Shown piece by piece: positions 34,902 to 43,955 of a DNA stretch of 55,749 nucleotides. The translations under genes were made by a program, and so were the position numbers. The notes below the pieces were generated by a model. The model was given only the letters and a program-made list of their open reading frames with translations, was not told where the DNA came from and ran no database searches. Source of the DNA: Rhodospirillales bacterium (GTDB lineage: Bacteria; Pseudomonadota; Alphaproteobacteria; UBA8366; JADFVY01); the NCBI GenBank assembly GCA_020356105.1, contig CP070634.1, positions 3,521,386 to 3,577,134 on the forward strand, given 5' to 3'. Within the stretch, counting starts at the first letter, position 1. Every line of letters begins with the position of its first letter.

Positions 34902-35973
34902 GCGGCTGCCGCCCAATTCCACGATCGGCATATTCGGGGGTGGTCAGCTCGGCCGTATGACGGCGATGGCGGCGGCGCGGCTGGGATACCGGTGCCATAT
35001 CTTCGCCCCCGAGAGCGATCTTCCCGCATCGCAAGTGTCGGCCCAGACGACCCGTGCCGCCTATGACGATGCGGAGGCCTTGGAGACTTTCGCGCACGCT
35101 GTCGACGTGGTGACGCTGGAATTCGAGAACATACCGGTCGCGGCGGTGCGCCGGGTCAATGAGATCACGTCGGTGCACCCGGGTGCTGAGGTGCTGGCGA
35201 TCTGTCAGGACCGCGGCCTGGAGAAGGAATTTCTCAATCGGATTGGCGTCGCCACAGCGGCGTGGGCCGAGGTCTCGGATGCGGCGGCGGTTGAGACGGC
35301 AGCCAGCGCGATTGGCCGTCCCGCGATCTTGAAGAGCGCGCGGTTCGGTTACGACGGTAAAGGCCAGGTGGCGCTGTGGCCCGGCGACGACCCGGCGGCG
35401 GCCTTGTCCGCGGTGGGTGCCCCGCGCTGCGTGCTCGAGCGCATGGTCGAATTCGCTTGCGAGATTTCGGTCATGGTGGCTCGTGCCGTGGATGGCGCGA
35501 TCGCAACTTGGCCTGCGGTCGAGAACCGCCATGTCCGCCACATCCTCGATACGACGATCGCGCCGGCCCAGGTGTCGCCTGCGGTTGCGATGAAGGCGGA
35601 GCAGGTCGCCCGGCATATCGCCGCGGAGATCGGTCTTGTTGGCGTGATGGGCGTGGAAATGTTCGTCACCCGCGAGGACGATGTCTTGGTGAATGAATTG
35701 GCGCCGCGGCCGCACAATTCGGGGCACTGGACCATCGATGCCTGTGATACGAGCCAATTCGAGCAGCTGGTCCGCATTGTCTGCGGCCTGCCGCTCGGCG
35801 CGACGCACCGGCATTCCGATGCCGTGATGAAGAACCTGATCGGCGATGAGGTCGACCTCTGGCCGGAAATTCTCGCCGAGCCGGGCGCAAGGCTGCACCT
35901 TTATGGCAAGGCGGAGACCCGGCCCGACCGAAAGATGGGCCACGTCACCCGGCTGAAACCGAAGAAACGCTAA
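34882..35973 (+). CDS. purK: N5-carboxyaminoimidazole ribonucleotide synthase PurK
   Basis: The 363-residue protein is an ATP-grasp enzyme. The N-terminal [12 protein letters not shown] is the PurK signature; the ATP-binding part has [13 protein letters not shown], then [14 protein letters not shown], and the C-terminal [17 protein letters not shown] is the substrate and metal motif. It carboxylates aminoimidazole ribonucleotide with ATP and bicarbonate. The ATG at 34882 lies inside purE; another ATG at 34894 also lies before the core, so the exact start is uncertain. The stop codon overlaps the convergent COQ9 stop by three bases. Confidence 0.96.
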   Translation: MSLGMSRRLPPNSTIGIFGGGQLGRMTAMAAARLGYRCHIFAPESDLPASQVSAQTTRAAYDDAEALETFAHAVDVVTLEFENIPVAAVRRVNEITSVHPGAEVLAICQDRGLEKEFLNRIGVATAAWAEVSDAAAVETAASAIGRPAILKSARFGYDGKGQVALWPGDDPAAALSAVGAPRCVLERMVEFACEISVMVARAVDGAIATWPAVENRHVRHILDTTIAPAQVSPAVAMKAEQVARHIAAEIGLVGVMGVEMFVTREDDVLVNELAPRPHNSGHWTIDACDTSQFEQLVRIVCGLPLGATHRHSDAVMKNLIGDEVDLWPEILAEPGARLHLYGKAETRPDRKMGHVTRLKPKKR

Positions 35974-36614
35974 CGTCGCGCGCGTCGATAGCGGCGACTT
36001 GGCCGCGTGATTCCGTCGACGCGTTCCTTCAATCGACCGGTCGCCTTGCCGATCCGGGCGACATCCTCGAGCCTGCGATCAAGAAAGGCCCAGGTCTCTT
36101 CGTGGGAGTCCGAGTGGTCGTTCAACCAGTAAAGCACCGTTGCGCTGAACACGCCGGCCAGCAGACCGCGTTTGCTGTACCAGTTCCAGTCGGTTGCGGT
36201 GTCGCCGGCGGCGTGCCAGATCGTATCGACCGTACGGTGCAGCAGCTTCGCGCCAAAGACAGCGTTCTGCGGCAGCGCGAGGAAGGCGAGGGTCCGCTGG
36301 ATCGCCTCACGATGCGGCTCCGCCTGCTCGAGCCGTAGCCGGATGGCACGGCGCACCCGCTCCGTCATGCCCGTCGATGCCAGGTCCATGCCCTCCAAGG
36401 TCTGAAGCATGCGGCGATCGGACAGCTCGCTGAAATGCGCCACCATATCACGTGCGCCGCCCGGAAAGGCTTGCACGGCCACGGTTTCATCCAGCCCCGC
36501 ATCCGCCGCCGCGTGGCGCAGCGCCCGAGGTGTCCAGCCATCGAACGGAATATGCGGCAGTGCCGCCTCGATCAGAGCATCGCGCAGCTTTGCCATCTCC
36601 GCCGAATCGCTCAT
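35970..36614 (-). CDS. COQ9 family ubiquinone biosynthesis protein
   Basis: The 214-residue product resembles COQ9: the N-terminal TetR-like helical part ([31 protein letters not shown]) is followed by the COQ9 C-terminal domain, with [19 protein letters not shown] and [20 protein letters not shown] as hallmark. COQ9 binds lipid and hands quinone intermediates to COQ7 hydroxylase. The start overlaps the stop of def (ATGA), so it is translated together with peptide deformylase. The family is typical of Alphaproteobacteria and mitochondria. An acidic-basic C-terminal tail ends in RRYRRARR. Confidence 0.93.
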   Translation of the reverse strand: MSDSAEMAKLRDALIEAALPHIPFDGWTPRALRHAAADAGLDETVAVQAFPGGARDMVAHFSELSDRRMLQTLEGMDLASTGMTERVRRAIRLRLEQAEPHREAIQRTLAFLALPQNAVFGAKLLHRTVDTIWHAAGDTATDWNWYSKRGLLAGVFSATVLYWLNDHSDSHEETWAFLDRRLEDVARIGKATGRLKERVDGITRPSRRYRRARR

Positions 36615-37180
36615 ACCGCCTCGACCTCCGTTTGTTCGACACCGCGCATCGCTTCGGGGATACCGTGCCGCAGTTCCTCCTGGAACATCAGGAGCGACAG
36701 ATCGGTCATCCGCTGCGGATACAGGATCCCGTCGAGATGATCGAATTCATGCTGCACGACACGGGCATGAAAACCTTCGGCCTCGCGCGCGATGCGGCTG
36801 CCGTCGGGGGCAATGCCGGCATAGCGGATCCGGGTGAATCGCGGCACCGCCCCGACCAGGCCCGGAACCGAAAGGCAACCTTCCCAACCCAGTTCCGTTT
36901 CCTCGGTCAATGGCTCGAGTTCCGGGTTGATCAGCACGGTCAGCGGCTGGGCCGCCGCGTTATCCTTGTCGTCCGCGCCCTCCTCCGGGACGTGGAAGAC
37001 CACCACCCGCAACGGCACATGCACCTGTGGCGCGGCCAGCCCGGCGCCATTCGCATCGCGCATGGTCTCGATCATATTGCGAATAAGGGCGTGAACCTGC
37101 GGGGCTGCGGGGTCCGCGACCGGTTCCGCCTTCCGGCGCAGAACCGGATGGCCCATGCGGGCGATTTTCAGTATTGCCAT
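36611..37180 (-). CDS. def: Peptide deformylase
   Basis: ATG 37180 gives 189 residues; a TTG 9 nt upstream is weaker. The three active-site motifs are intact: GAGLAAPQ (45-52), EGCLSVP with Cys102, and QHEFDHLDG with His144 and His148, which together hold the catalytic metal. The enzyme removes the N-formyl group from new proteins. The gene is short of the classic def-fmt pair: here it is followed by the COQ9 gene with an ATGA overlap and not by fmt, which suggests this is a second or relocated deformylase copy. Length is usual. Confidence 0.95.
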   Translation of the reverse strand: MAILKIARMGHPVLRRKAEPVADPAAPQVHALIRNMIETMRDANGAGLAAPQVHVPLRVVVFHVPEEGADDKDNAAAQPLTVLINPELEPLTEETELGWEGCLSVPGLVGAVPRFTRIRYAGIAPDGSRIAREAEGFHARVVQHEFDHLDGILYPQRMTDLSLLMFQEELRHGIPEAMRGVEQTEVEAV

Positions 37181-37288
37181 GTTCGCCAATATGGGTCGGG
37201 GTCGGCGGTGCGTAAACCCTCAAAAGGGCCGGATTTCATGTTCAATTTCCATCGTCTGCGCGCAAGCCTGCTCTTCACAAGCAATTTG

Positions 37289-37297
37289 TGCTATGAT
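37289..37297 (+). promoter_or_regulatory. Extended -10 promoter of rpsU
   Basis: TGC followed by TATGAT (37292-37297) forms an extended -10 element, with a start expected near 37304, about 72 nt before the rpsU start. No good -35 element is present at the standard distance. Confidence 0.5.
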
Positions 37298-37375
37298 ATA
37301 CACCGCTGCCGCCCGTCAGGATCGTCTGACGGCGGTTTGTGGCTGTGCTGTGCAATAGTGAAAGGTGAGCAAGAC

Positions 37376-37579
37376 GTGCAGGTAACCGTACGCGACAACA
37401 ATGTCGAACAGGCGCTCCGAGCGCTGAAGAAGAAGATGCAGCGCGAGGGCATCTTCCGCGAGATGAAGCTTCGTCGGGCCTATGAAAAGCCTTCGGAGCG
37501 CAAGGCGCGGGAGAAGGCGGAAGCGATCCGCCGCCACAGAAAGTTGCTGCGCAAGCGCAAACAGCGCGAAGGTTACTGA
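37376..37579 (+). CDS. rpsU: 30S ribosomal protein S21
   Basis: The product of 67 residues starts at GTG 37376 ([20 protein letters not shown]), with AAGGTGAG as ribosome-binding site. It continues with the basic S21 pattern [20 protein letters not shown] and a lysine/arginine-rich C-terminal end. S21 binds the small subunit near the anti-Shine-Dalgarno end and helps initiation. A longer open frame upstream is an artefact of overlapping def in another frame. It is a single-gene unit with an extended -10 promoter and an intrinsic terminator. Confidence 0.95.
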   Translation: MQVTVRDNNVEQALRALKKKMQREGIFREMKLRRAYEKPSERKAREKAEAIRRHRKLLRKRKQREGY

Positions 37580-37617
37580 GACAAGCCCGATATCGCCATT
37601 GCACGGTCGATCATAAG

Positions 37618-37648
37618 CGCCCCCGACAAAGGTCCGGCGGGCGTTTTT
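37618..37648 (+). terminator. Intrinsic terminator after rpsU
   Basis: The stem CGCCC-CCG pairs with CGG-(C)-GGGCG through one bulged base, with loop ACAAAGGTC, and is followed by five T residues (37644-37648). The loop bulge weakens the call slightly. Confidence 0.75.
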
Positions 37649-37674
37649 GTTTGCCGCGTCAGGAGTGGACGAAG

Positions 37675-38109
37675 ATGGCCAGGAGGCGGACCGGCACGCC
37701 GTGGATGACCGCCAGCGCGTTTGGCAGGACGCTGGAGGGCTTCGGGGTCAATCTGCTCGTGCGTGACATCGATATCTCCGTCGCCTTTGCGACCCGCGTT
37801 CTGGGAGCCGTTGCTGTTTACCACGATGCGGACTTTGCCGTACTGCGCCATAGTGCGGCGCAATGGCTTTTGCACGCGGACCACACATACGAGGACAATC
37901 CTCTCCACGGATTCGTCACCGACGGCGAAGGGCGCGGAGCCGGGGTCGAGCTGCGCCTTTACGACTCCAACCCGGACGCGGCCGAGGCATCCGCCCGCGC
38001 AGGGGGATACATCGTGCTTGCCGGCGCGACAGACAAGCCCCACGGGTTGCGCGAAACTTATCTTCTCGACCCGGACGGGTATTGTTGGGTTCTAAGCCGG
38101 CCGGTCTAA
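37675..38109 (+). CDS. VOC (glyoxalase/bleomycin-resistance) superfamily protein
   Basis: ATG 37675 with AGGAG at 37661-37665 gives 144 residues. The sequence shows the paired beta-alpha-beta-beta-beta units of the VOC fold: the first starts GVNLLVRDIDISVAFATRVLG, where VLG aligns with the region after the first metal-ligand strand, the second contains GVELRLYDSN and the C-terminal part ends ETYLLDPDGYCWVLS, with the acid ligand expected near the LDPDG turn. No substrate can be predicted, since VOC proteins include isomerases, dioxygenases and binding proteins. It follows the rpsU terminator closely. Confidence 0.82.
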   Translation: MARRRTGTPWMTASAFGRTLEGFGVNLLVRDIDISVAFATRVLGAVAVYHDADFAVLRHSAAQWLLHADHTYEDNPLHGFVTDGEGRGAGVELRLYDSNPDAAEASARAGGYIVLAGATDKPHGLRETYLLDPDGYCWVLSRPV

Positions 38110-38487
38110 CCCGGGACAGTGTGCAAGCATGACGGTTGGTCATGAGGCGGGTGTGTGCGGGGCACGGGCGCGCCCGCTTGTCGAGGGGCGTTTCGACCGT
38201 TTCGTGGGAGCGCCTTCGGCGCATCCCCGCCCGAGCTTCCCGCGCGTCGGTACATTGGCTGCGGTGATCGGATCATGTGCCCCTTAACCGCGATTTAACC
38301 TTATCGGTGAATAATCAGCGGGATATTCGGCGAGTAAGGGGGACGGTGCGTTGCGCGCCAGCGATCGCTTGTTTCGTGCGCCGGCGGCGCGTTTGCAGGG
38401 CAATCGAGCCTCTGCGTGTCCGTTGGACCCTTCCTCCGCACTGTCTCCCGGGTTCGCTAACGGGCGATTGCCGCCAAGGAGGGCGCC
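38110..38487. other. Intergenic region upstream of the haem-protein/MCP unit
   Basis: These 378 bases hold no convincing gene. The most telling element is the CtrA-box match at 38284-38298; an overlapping open frame at 38277 has no ribosome-binding site and a poor composition. The strong ribosome-binding site AAGGAGGG at 38476-38483 belongs to the next gene. Confidence 0.6.
38284..38298 (+). promoter_or_regulatory. CtrA-box match
   Basis: The sequence TTAACCGCGATTTAACC holds TTAA-N7-TTAAC exactly, the binding consensus of the alphaproteobacterial regulator CtrA, in otherwise GC-rich DNA. It lies about 190 nt upstream of the haem-protein start and ahead of a chemoreceptor gene. CtrA commonly controls motility genes in this class. 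Confidence 0.6.
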
Positions 38488-39357
38488 ATGTTCGAGAAAT
38501 ATATCCGTAGACAGATCTTCATCGCATTCGTATCGCTTGCTTTAGTCGGGGGGGGCGCCGTCTCGGCGGCCGCGCAAGAGACGATTGTGGCGACGCCGAT
38601 TGCTGCACCGATCCAGGTAGACGGCGACCTTAGCGACTGGGTGGGCGTGCCGGCACACAGGATCCAATTGACGGGTCGCGGCGGTGTCGGTTCGGTGGAA
38701 ATGAAGTTCGCCATCCATAACGACATGATCTACGTCATGGCCGTCTGGGAGGACTCGACCGAAAGCCGGCTGCACAAACCCTATCAATGGGATCCGCAAA
38801 TGCTGTCCTACAGGCGTTCGGCGCAGCTGGAAGACCGGTTTGCGATCAATTTCCTCATGTCCGGCGAGTTTTCCAATGACAAGACGTCGGGCGCGGAATT
38901 CACGGCCGACGTCTGGCACTGGAAGGCCTCGCGCTCGGATCCCGCGGGAATCGCGCATGACAAGATGTGGCGTGTCTCGCGCAGCGAGTTTCCCGGCGCG
39001 AAGAAGTTCACGACATCCAACGGACAGAGCGTTTATCTCGCCCGGCCGAGCGATGCGGGTGACCGGCTCTACCGCGCGGTCAAGCACGATACGAAGCGCG
39101 AGGACATCATGCCGCGCTATGACGTCAACCTGTCTCCCAATGGCAGTATCGCCGATATCAGGGCCAAGGGGGTCTGGCACGATGGCCGGTGGCATCTCGA
39201 GATGGCGCGCAAGCTCGATACGGGTCACGACGATGATGCGGTGATCCCGGCCTCCGGCCGGATTCCGTTTGCCGTTGCCGCGTTCAACGATGTCGACAGC
39301 GACGACCACAGCGTCTCGGACGTGCTGTCGCTTCAGACGGGCGGTTACGGCAATTGA
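38488..39357 (+). CDS. Ethylbenzene-dehydrogenase-like haem-binding domain protein (EB_dh)
   Basis: The 289-residue product has a signal peptide (hydrophobic FIAFVSLALVGGGAV, cut near AAAQ) and then the periplasmic EB_dh-type domain: VDGDLSDWVGVPAHRI, MKFAIHNDMIYVMAVWEDS, and SAEFTADVWHWKAS-like GAEFTADVWHWKAS, with HLEMARKLDTG near the end. The family includes the haem b subunits of DMSO-reductase-type dehydrogenases, where Met and Lys ligate haem, and related binding proteins. No CxxCH is present, so no covalent haem. The next gene is a chemoreceptor 70 nt downstream on the same strand, so a role as its periplasmic binding protein is possible. Confidence 0.75.
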   Translation: MFEKYIRRQIFIAFVSLALVGGGAVSAAAQETIVATPIAAPIQVDGDLSDWVGVPAHRIQLTGRGGVGSVEMKFAIHNDMIYVMAVWEDSTESRLHKPYQWDPQMLSYRRSAQLEDRFAINFLMSGEFSNDKTSGAEFTADVWHWKASRSDPAGIAHDKMWRVSRSEFPGAKKFTTSNGQSVYLARPSDAGDRLYRAVKHDTKREDIMPRYDVNLSPNGSIADIRAKGVWHDGRWHLEMARKLDTGHDDDAVIPASGRIPFAVAAFNDVDSDDHSVSDVLSLQTGGYGN

Positions 39358-39427
39358 CCTGAACACGCGATCGCACAGCTCCGTAATTCAGCGGGACCAG
39401 GCGCGCAACAGGGGATAAAGATCGGGC

Positions 39428-41545
39428 ATGGCGGACGAGACATCGGGCATGAACAAGGTTCCGCCAGGCTCGGCGCCGACGGGACAGGCCAGCCTGCGCC
39501 GCACGCTCGTCCTCCTCTCCTGCGTGGTCATGCTGGTCATCGGCGCGGTCGGGTTCACGATCGGCCTGCGACTTTTTGATATCGAGCGACTGGCGAGCGA
39601 AACGCAGACGGTCACGATACCGGAATCGGTATCCCAGAGCCGCCACGCCATTGATGCCGAGCGACTGGCCCGCTACGCGGAGCTCGTGCTGCGGGTCGCG
39701 GATGACACCGAGCGTGTCCAGATTGCGGACGAAGCCAACCGGTTGGCTGAGGGGTTGGCCGAAGACGTCGGCGGACAACTGAAATCGTCGATCGACGAAG
39801 CTGCGCGCCTGATCATCGAAACCGCCGAATTTGCTGGTGCGGCGAGCATCGAAACGCAGCGTATCATGGCCCGGATTGCCGATGCCGACAACATCATCGC
39901 CGAGATTGACGACCTCCTCGCGGTTATCGTCGACGACAGCACCTACTGGATCCGCGAGTCACTGGAAGACTCCGACGAGAACGATTTGACGGATGCAAGC
40001 CGGCGCGAAATCATCGACGCGCTCGGCATCAACACGCTCAGCCGCGAACTCTTGATCAGTCTGCGATCGAGCCGAAATATCCTGCTCACAGCTTCGACAA
40101 TGAACAGCGAGGCCGCGCTCAACGCCGCCGCCTCCCGGTTCGAGTCGCTGACCGAGCGACAGCTCGTCCTGATCAACAACCTGCCGCTTGCCGGTGTCGG
40201 CTCCAGCGATTTCGAGCATTTGCCGGGTTTGATGCGGGGATTTGCCGAGTATGGCGACATCATGGGGATGCGCAAGGACGTCGTCGCCAATCGCCATCGG
40301 GCGGTGGCGTCCAAGCGTCGCGCGACTGCAGTGCTGGCGCAGATCCGCGAGAGTCTCTCGGCCGACGCGGCCGCAAAGGCGAGCGATAGCATCGGTATGA
40401 TCGTCGAGGAGGCCGGCGCCATCATGTTCTTCGGCGTCGGCATGATCGTGTTCCTCGCCTGCCTGATGGTTCTGGTCGGGCTGATCGGCCAGCGTGAGGC
40501 CGTACGTCCTCTTGTATTGGCGAGCCGTGCGCTGGACGGATTGCGGCGGGGTGATTTCGCTGTGGACATCCCGCAGTCGCGGTTCGAGGAGTTTGCGTCG
40601 ATGCGTGAATCGCTTCGCAGTTTCCGTGATGCGCTTGCGGACCGCAAGCGGCTGGAGGCGGAGCGCCGGACGCAGGAGCAGCGGTCCGAGGAGGAGAAGC
40701 GGCGGGTGATGCTGGAGCTTGCCGAGGGTCTGGAGGGCAGTGTCCAGGCGGTGGCGTCCGGCGTGTCTGCGGCGGCGACGCAGATGGAGACGGCGGCGGA
40801 GCGGATGTCGACGACGGCGACCGAGACGCGGGGCCAGGCTTCGGCGGCGGCGTCGGCGTCGAGCGCGGCGAGCGCGAGCATCGCCGAGATGGCGGCGTCG
40901 GCGGAGGAGCTGTCGCGCGCGATCGAGGAGGTGCTGCGGCAGGTCGGGCGGTCGACGGAGATCGCCAACCGGGCGGCGGACGAGGCGGGGCGGACCAACA
41001 GCACGGTGGCGAGCCTGGTCGATGCGGCACAGGAGATCGGCGAGGTGGTTGATCTGATCAACGACATTGCGGGGCAGACCAACCTTCTGGCATTGAACGC
41101 GACGATCGAGGCGGCGCGCGCCGGCGAGGCCGGCAAGGGGTTCGCGGTGGTGGCGCAGGAGGTCAAGAACCTGGCCAACCAGACGGCGCGGGCGACCGAG
41201 CAGATCAGCCAGCGGATCGGGGCGATGCGGGACATTACCGACGAGGCGGCGGGCACGATCCGCGGGATCGGCGAGACGATTGTCGAGATAAACGACATCT
41301 CGACGGCGGTCGCCTCGGCGATGGAGGAGCAGGGGGCGGCGACGCGGGAGATCGCCGGGACCGCAGCGACGGTGACCGGCAGCGCCCGCTCGTCGAGCGA
41401 GAACATCGAGCGGGTGGCGAGTGCCGCGGATGATACCGGCACGGCGGCCGGCCAGGTGCTGGGCGCCGCGGGCGAGCTGACCAGGCAGTCCCGCGAACTG
41501 CGCGCCGCCGTCGACGGCTTCCTCGAACGAATCCGCGCAGGCTGA
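39428..41545 (+). CDS. Methyl-accepting chemotaxis protein
   Basis: The 705-residue receptor has one helix at about 25-47, a helical periplasmic region of about 280 residues, a second helix near 330-352, a HAMP segment (about 353-405), and the MCP signalling domain from about 430 to 700. The conserved hub reads NLLALNATIEAARAGE near residue 551, and GKGFAVVAQEVKNLANQTA follows. The periplasmic part is all-helical with no obvious ligand motif. It controls the CheA/CheW pathway. The ATG at 39428 follows an AAGATCGGGC-like weak site. The signalling part uses almost only GCG, ACG and CGG-type codons, unlike the N-terminal half. Confidence 0.94.
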   Translation: MADETSGMNKVPPGSAPTGQASLRRTLVLLSCVVMLVIGAVGFTIGLRLFDIERLASETQTVTIPESVSQSRHAIDAERLARYAELVLRVADDTERVQIADEANRLAEGLAEDVGGQLKSSIDEAARLIIETAEFAGAASIETQRIMARIADADNIIAEIDDLLAVIVDDSTYWIRESLEDSDENDLTDASRREIIDALGINTLSRELLISLRSSRNILLTASTMNSEAALNAAASRFESLTERQLVLINNLPLAGVGSSDFEHLPGLMRGFAEYGDIMGMRKDVVANRHRAVASKRRATAVLAQIRESLSADAAAKASDSIGMIVEEAGAIMFFGVGMIVFLACLMVLVGLIGQREAVRPLVLASRALDGLRRGDFAVDIPQSRFEEFASMRESLRSFRDALADRKRLEAERRTQEQRSEEEKRRVMLELAEGLEGSVQAVASGVSAAATQMETAAERMSTTATETRGQASAAASASSAASASIAEMAASAEELSRAIEEVLRQVGRSTEIANRAADEAGRTNSTVASLVDAAQEIGEVVDLINDIAGQTNLLALNATIEAARAGEAGKGFAVVAQEVKNLANQTARATEQISQRIGAMRDITDEAAGTIRGIGETIVEINDISTAVASAMEEQGAATREIAGTAATVTGSARSSSENIERVASAADDTGTAAGQVLGAAGELTRQSRELRAAVDGFLERIRAG

Positions 41546-41615
41546 GACCGGCGCGCCACGGCCAGCCGGTGACCGCGGCCCCCGCCCTGTGATATGACCG
41601 GACATCGGTCGTATT

Positions 41616-43955
41616 ATGGAGGACGGGGCTTTGGCGCCGAACAATATCAGATCTTCCGGTGGGTCTGCGGTGCATTGGGGTGCGTTTTCCCCCGAGGTGC
41701 GCGATGGCCGCGTGGTCGGCGTCAGGCCGTTCGCCAAGGATCGGGATCCGTCGCCGATCCTCGAGTCGATTCCGGACGCGATCTACGATGAGAGCCGGAT
41801 CGATCGACCTTATGTCCGCGCGGGCTTTCTTGACCGCGGTAATGTCGACGCAGCGCAGGCGCGCGGCGCGGACCCGTTCGTTCCCGTCGATTGGGACACG
41901 GCGCTGGACCTTGTGGCCGGGGAGGTGGCGCGTGTGCGCGAGACGTGGGGCAACGAGGCAATCTTCGGTGGCTCCTACGGCTGGGCCAGCGCCGGGCGCC
42001 TGCATCATGCGCGAACGCTGCTGCATCGCTTTCTCAACGGCGCCGGCGGATTCACGGGACAGGTAACGAATTATTCCTATGCTGCCGGCATGACGATCAT
42101 GCCGCATGTCGTCGGCACGATGCAGCCGGTCAGCGGCCCGGGCACCAGTTGGCAGAGCATCGCCGAGTCGACGCGCCTGATGGTGATGTTCGGGGGCGTA
42201 CCGCTGAAGAACACCCAAGTGGAGTCCGGCGGTGCCGGCGAACACACGGCCGCTCAATGGTTGGGGCGTGCCCGTGAGGCGGGGGTCCGATTCGTCTCGA
42301 TCAGCCCGCTCCGCGGCGACGTGGCCGGATTCCTGGACGCCGAGTGGCTGGCGCCCCGACCCGGCAGCGATACCGCGATCATGCTGGGACTGGCCCACAC
42401 TCTGGTCGAAGAAGGGCTGCACGACAGGGCGTTTCTTGCCCGCTATACCAAGGGGTTCGAACGGTTCCGTCCCTACCTGCTCGGCGAGACCGACGGGCAG
42501 CCCAAGGATGCCGATTGGGCGGCGCAGATGTCTGGTCTTTCGGCCGAGGCAATTCGAGATCTGGCCCGGCGTATGGCGGCGAACCGAACGTTCATAACCG
42601 CGAGCTGGTCGCTGCAACGCGCTGACCACGGTGAGCAGACATACTGGATGACCGTGGTGCTGGCCGCACTGCTCGGCCAGATCGGTTTGCCCGGCGGCGG
42701 TTTCGGTTTCGGTTATGGCGCGGTCAACGGGATGGGGAACCCGCGCCGCAACGCGCCGGTGCCGCGCATGCCAGCGGGACTGAAGCCAGCGGGCATCGAC
42801 ATCCCGGTCGCGCGCATCACCGACATGCTGCTGCGGCCGGGCGAGACCATCGATTTCAACGGGCAGCGGCTGACCTATCCCGAGATCCGGCTGATATATT
42901 GGGCGGGCGGCAATCCGTTTCACCATCACCAGGATATCAACAGGCTGATCGAGGCGTGGCGGCGCCCCGAGACGATCGTCGTTCACGAACCGTGGTGGAC
43001 GGCAACCGCGCGTCATGCCGACATCGTCTTGCCGGCGACGACTCCCCTGGAGCGCAACGACATCGCCGCGTCGTCACTCGACCGGTTCGTGATCGCCATG
43101 CACCGAGCGATCGATCCGGTCGGCGAGGCACGCGACGATTTCAGGATATTCGCCGATCTGGCGCGACGACTCGGCTTTGGAGATGAATTCGCCGAGGGTC
43201 GGGACGAGATGGGCTGGCTGCGGCACATCTATGACGTGGCCCGGCAACAAGCCGCCCATTACGATCTCGAGATGCCCGATTTCGACGCGTTCTGGGCCGC
43301 GGGTCACATCGAGTTCGCGGCCCCGGATCAGCCCTACGTGCTGTTCGAGCGGTTTCGTTCCGACCCGCAAGGTGCGCCGCTGCGGACCGCGTCGGGTCGG
43401 ATCGAGATCTTCTCAGAGACCATCGACTCGTTCGGATACGAGGATTGTCCCGCGCACCCGGTCTGGCGCGCGCCGGTGGAGTGGCTCGGTGGCGCAAAGG
43501 CACGTGATTATCCCTTGCACCTGATTTCCAACCAGCCGGCTACGCGGCTGCATGGCCAGATGGACAACGGCCGGGTCAGCCGTGCGCAGAAGATCCGCGG
43601 GCGCGAGCCGGTTCTGATCCACCCGCAGGACGCCGCGGCGCGTGGCGTCGAGGATCGTGACATCGTGCGTGTATTCAACGGCCGGGGCGCGTGCCTTGCG
43701 GGCGCCATCGTCACCGATACGATCCGCCCCGGTGTTGTCGCGATGGCGACCGGCGCCTGGTACGATCCTGTTGAGCCCGGTGGGCCCGGTTCGCTCGACC
43801 GGCACGGCAATCCCAACGTGCTGACGAGGGACGCGGGCACTTCCCGCCTCGCTCAGGGACCGGTGTCGGGCAGTGCACTGGTCGAGATCGAACGCTGGGA
43901 AGGGAAGCTGCCCGAGATCACCATCGGTCGTCCGCCGGCAATAACAGGCACGTGA
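41616..43955 (+). CDS. Molybdopterin oxidoreductase of the BisC/TorA type
   Basis: From ATG 41616 the product has 779 residues. It lacks an N-terminal iron-sulfur motif and has no Tat signal, so it resembles cytoplasmic biotin sulfoxide reductase (BisC), rather than periplasmic TorA. The Mo-bis-MGD signature near GGSYGWASAGRLHHA includes serine residues 120 and 125, one of which should bind Mo. Other markers are GPGTSWQS, FGGVPLKNTQVESGG and GGFGFGYGAVNGMG. The C-terminal domain has QMDNGR and DRHGNPNVLTRDAGTSRLAQG. BisC reduces biotin or methionine sulfoxide. No partner or chaperone gene is nearby. Confidence 0.9.
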   Translation: MEDGALAPNNIRSSGGSAVHWGAFSPEVRDGRVVGVRPFAKDRDPSPILESIPDAIYDESRIDRPYVRAGFLDRGNVDAAQARGADPFVPVDWDTALDLVAGEVARVRETWGNEAIFGGSYGWASAGRLHHARTLLHRFLNGAGGFTGQVTNYSYAAGMTIMPHVVGTMQPVSGPGTSWQSIAESTRLMVMFGGVPLKNTQVESGGAGEHTAAQWLGRAREAGVRFVSISPLRGDVAGFLDAEWLAPRPGSDTAIMLGLAHTLVEEGLHDRAFLARYTKGFERFRPYLLGETDGQPKDADWAAQMSGLSAEAIRDLARRMAANRTFITASWSLQRADHGEQTYWMTVVLAALLGQIGLPGGGFGFGYGAVNGMGNPRRNAPVPRMPAGLKPAGIDIPVARITDMLLRPGETIDFNGQRLTYPEIRLIYWAGGNPFHHHQDINRLIEAWRRPETIVVHEPWWTATARHADIVLPATTPLERNDIAASSLDRFVIAMHRAIDPVGEARDDFRIFADLARRLGFGDEFAEGRDEMGWLRHIYDVARQQAAHYDLEMPDFDAFWAAGHIEFAAPDQPYVLFERFRSDPQGAPLRTASGRIEIFSETIDSFGYEDCPAHPVWRAPVEWLGGAKARDYPLHLISNQPATRLHGQMDNGRVSRAQKIRGREPVLIHPQDAAARGVEDRDIVRVFNGRGACLAGAIVTDTIRPGVVAMATGAWYDPVEPGGPGSLDRHGNPNVLTRDAGTSRLAQGPVSGSALVEIERWEGKLPEITIGRPPAITGT

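Noticed and set aside
36452..37375. Upstream extension that would fuse a 300-residue protein to S21
   Set aside because: It is antisense to def; S21 has a good ribosome-binding site and conserved start at 37376.
38277..38510. 77-residue open frame over the EB_dh start
   Set aside because: No ribosome-binding site, arginine-rich low-complexity product, and overlap with a better gene.
39943..41737. Two long open frames opposite the chemoreceptor
   Set aside because: They are serine- and arginine-rich mirror products of the GC-rich MCP signalling domain.
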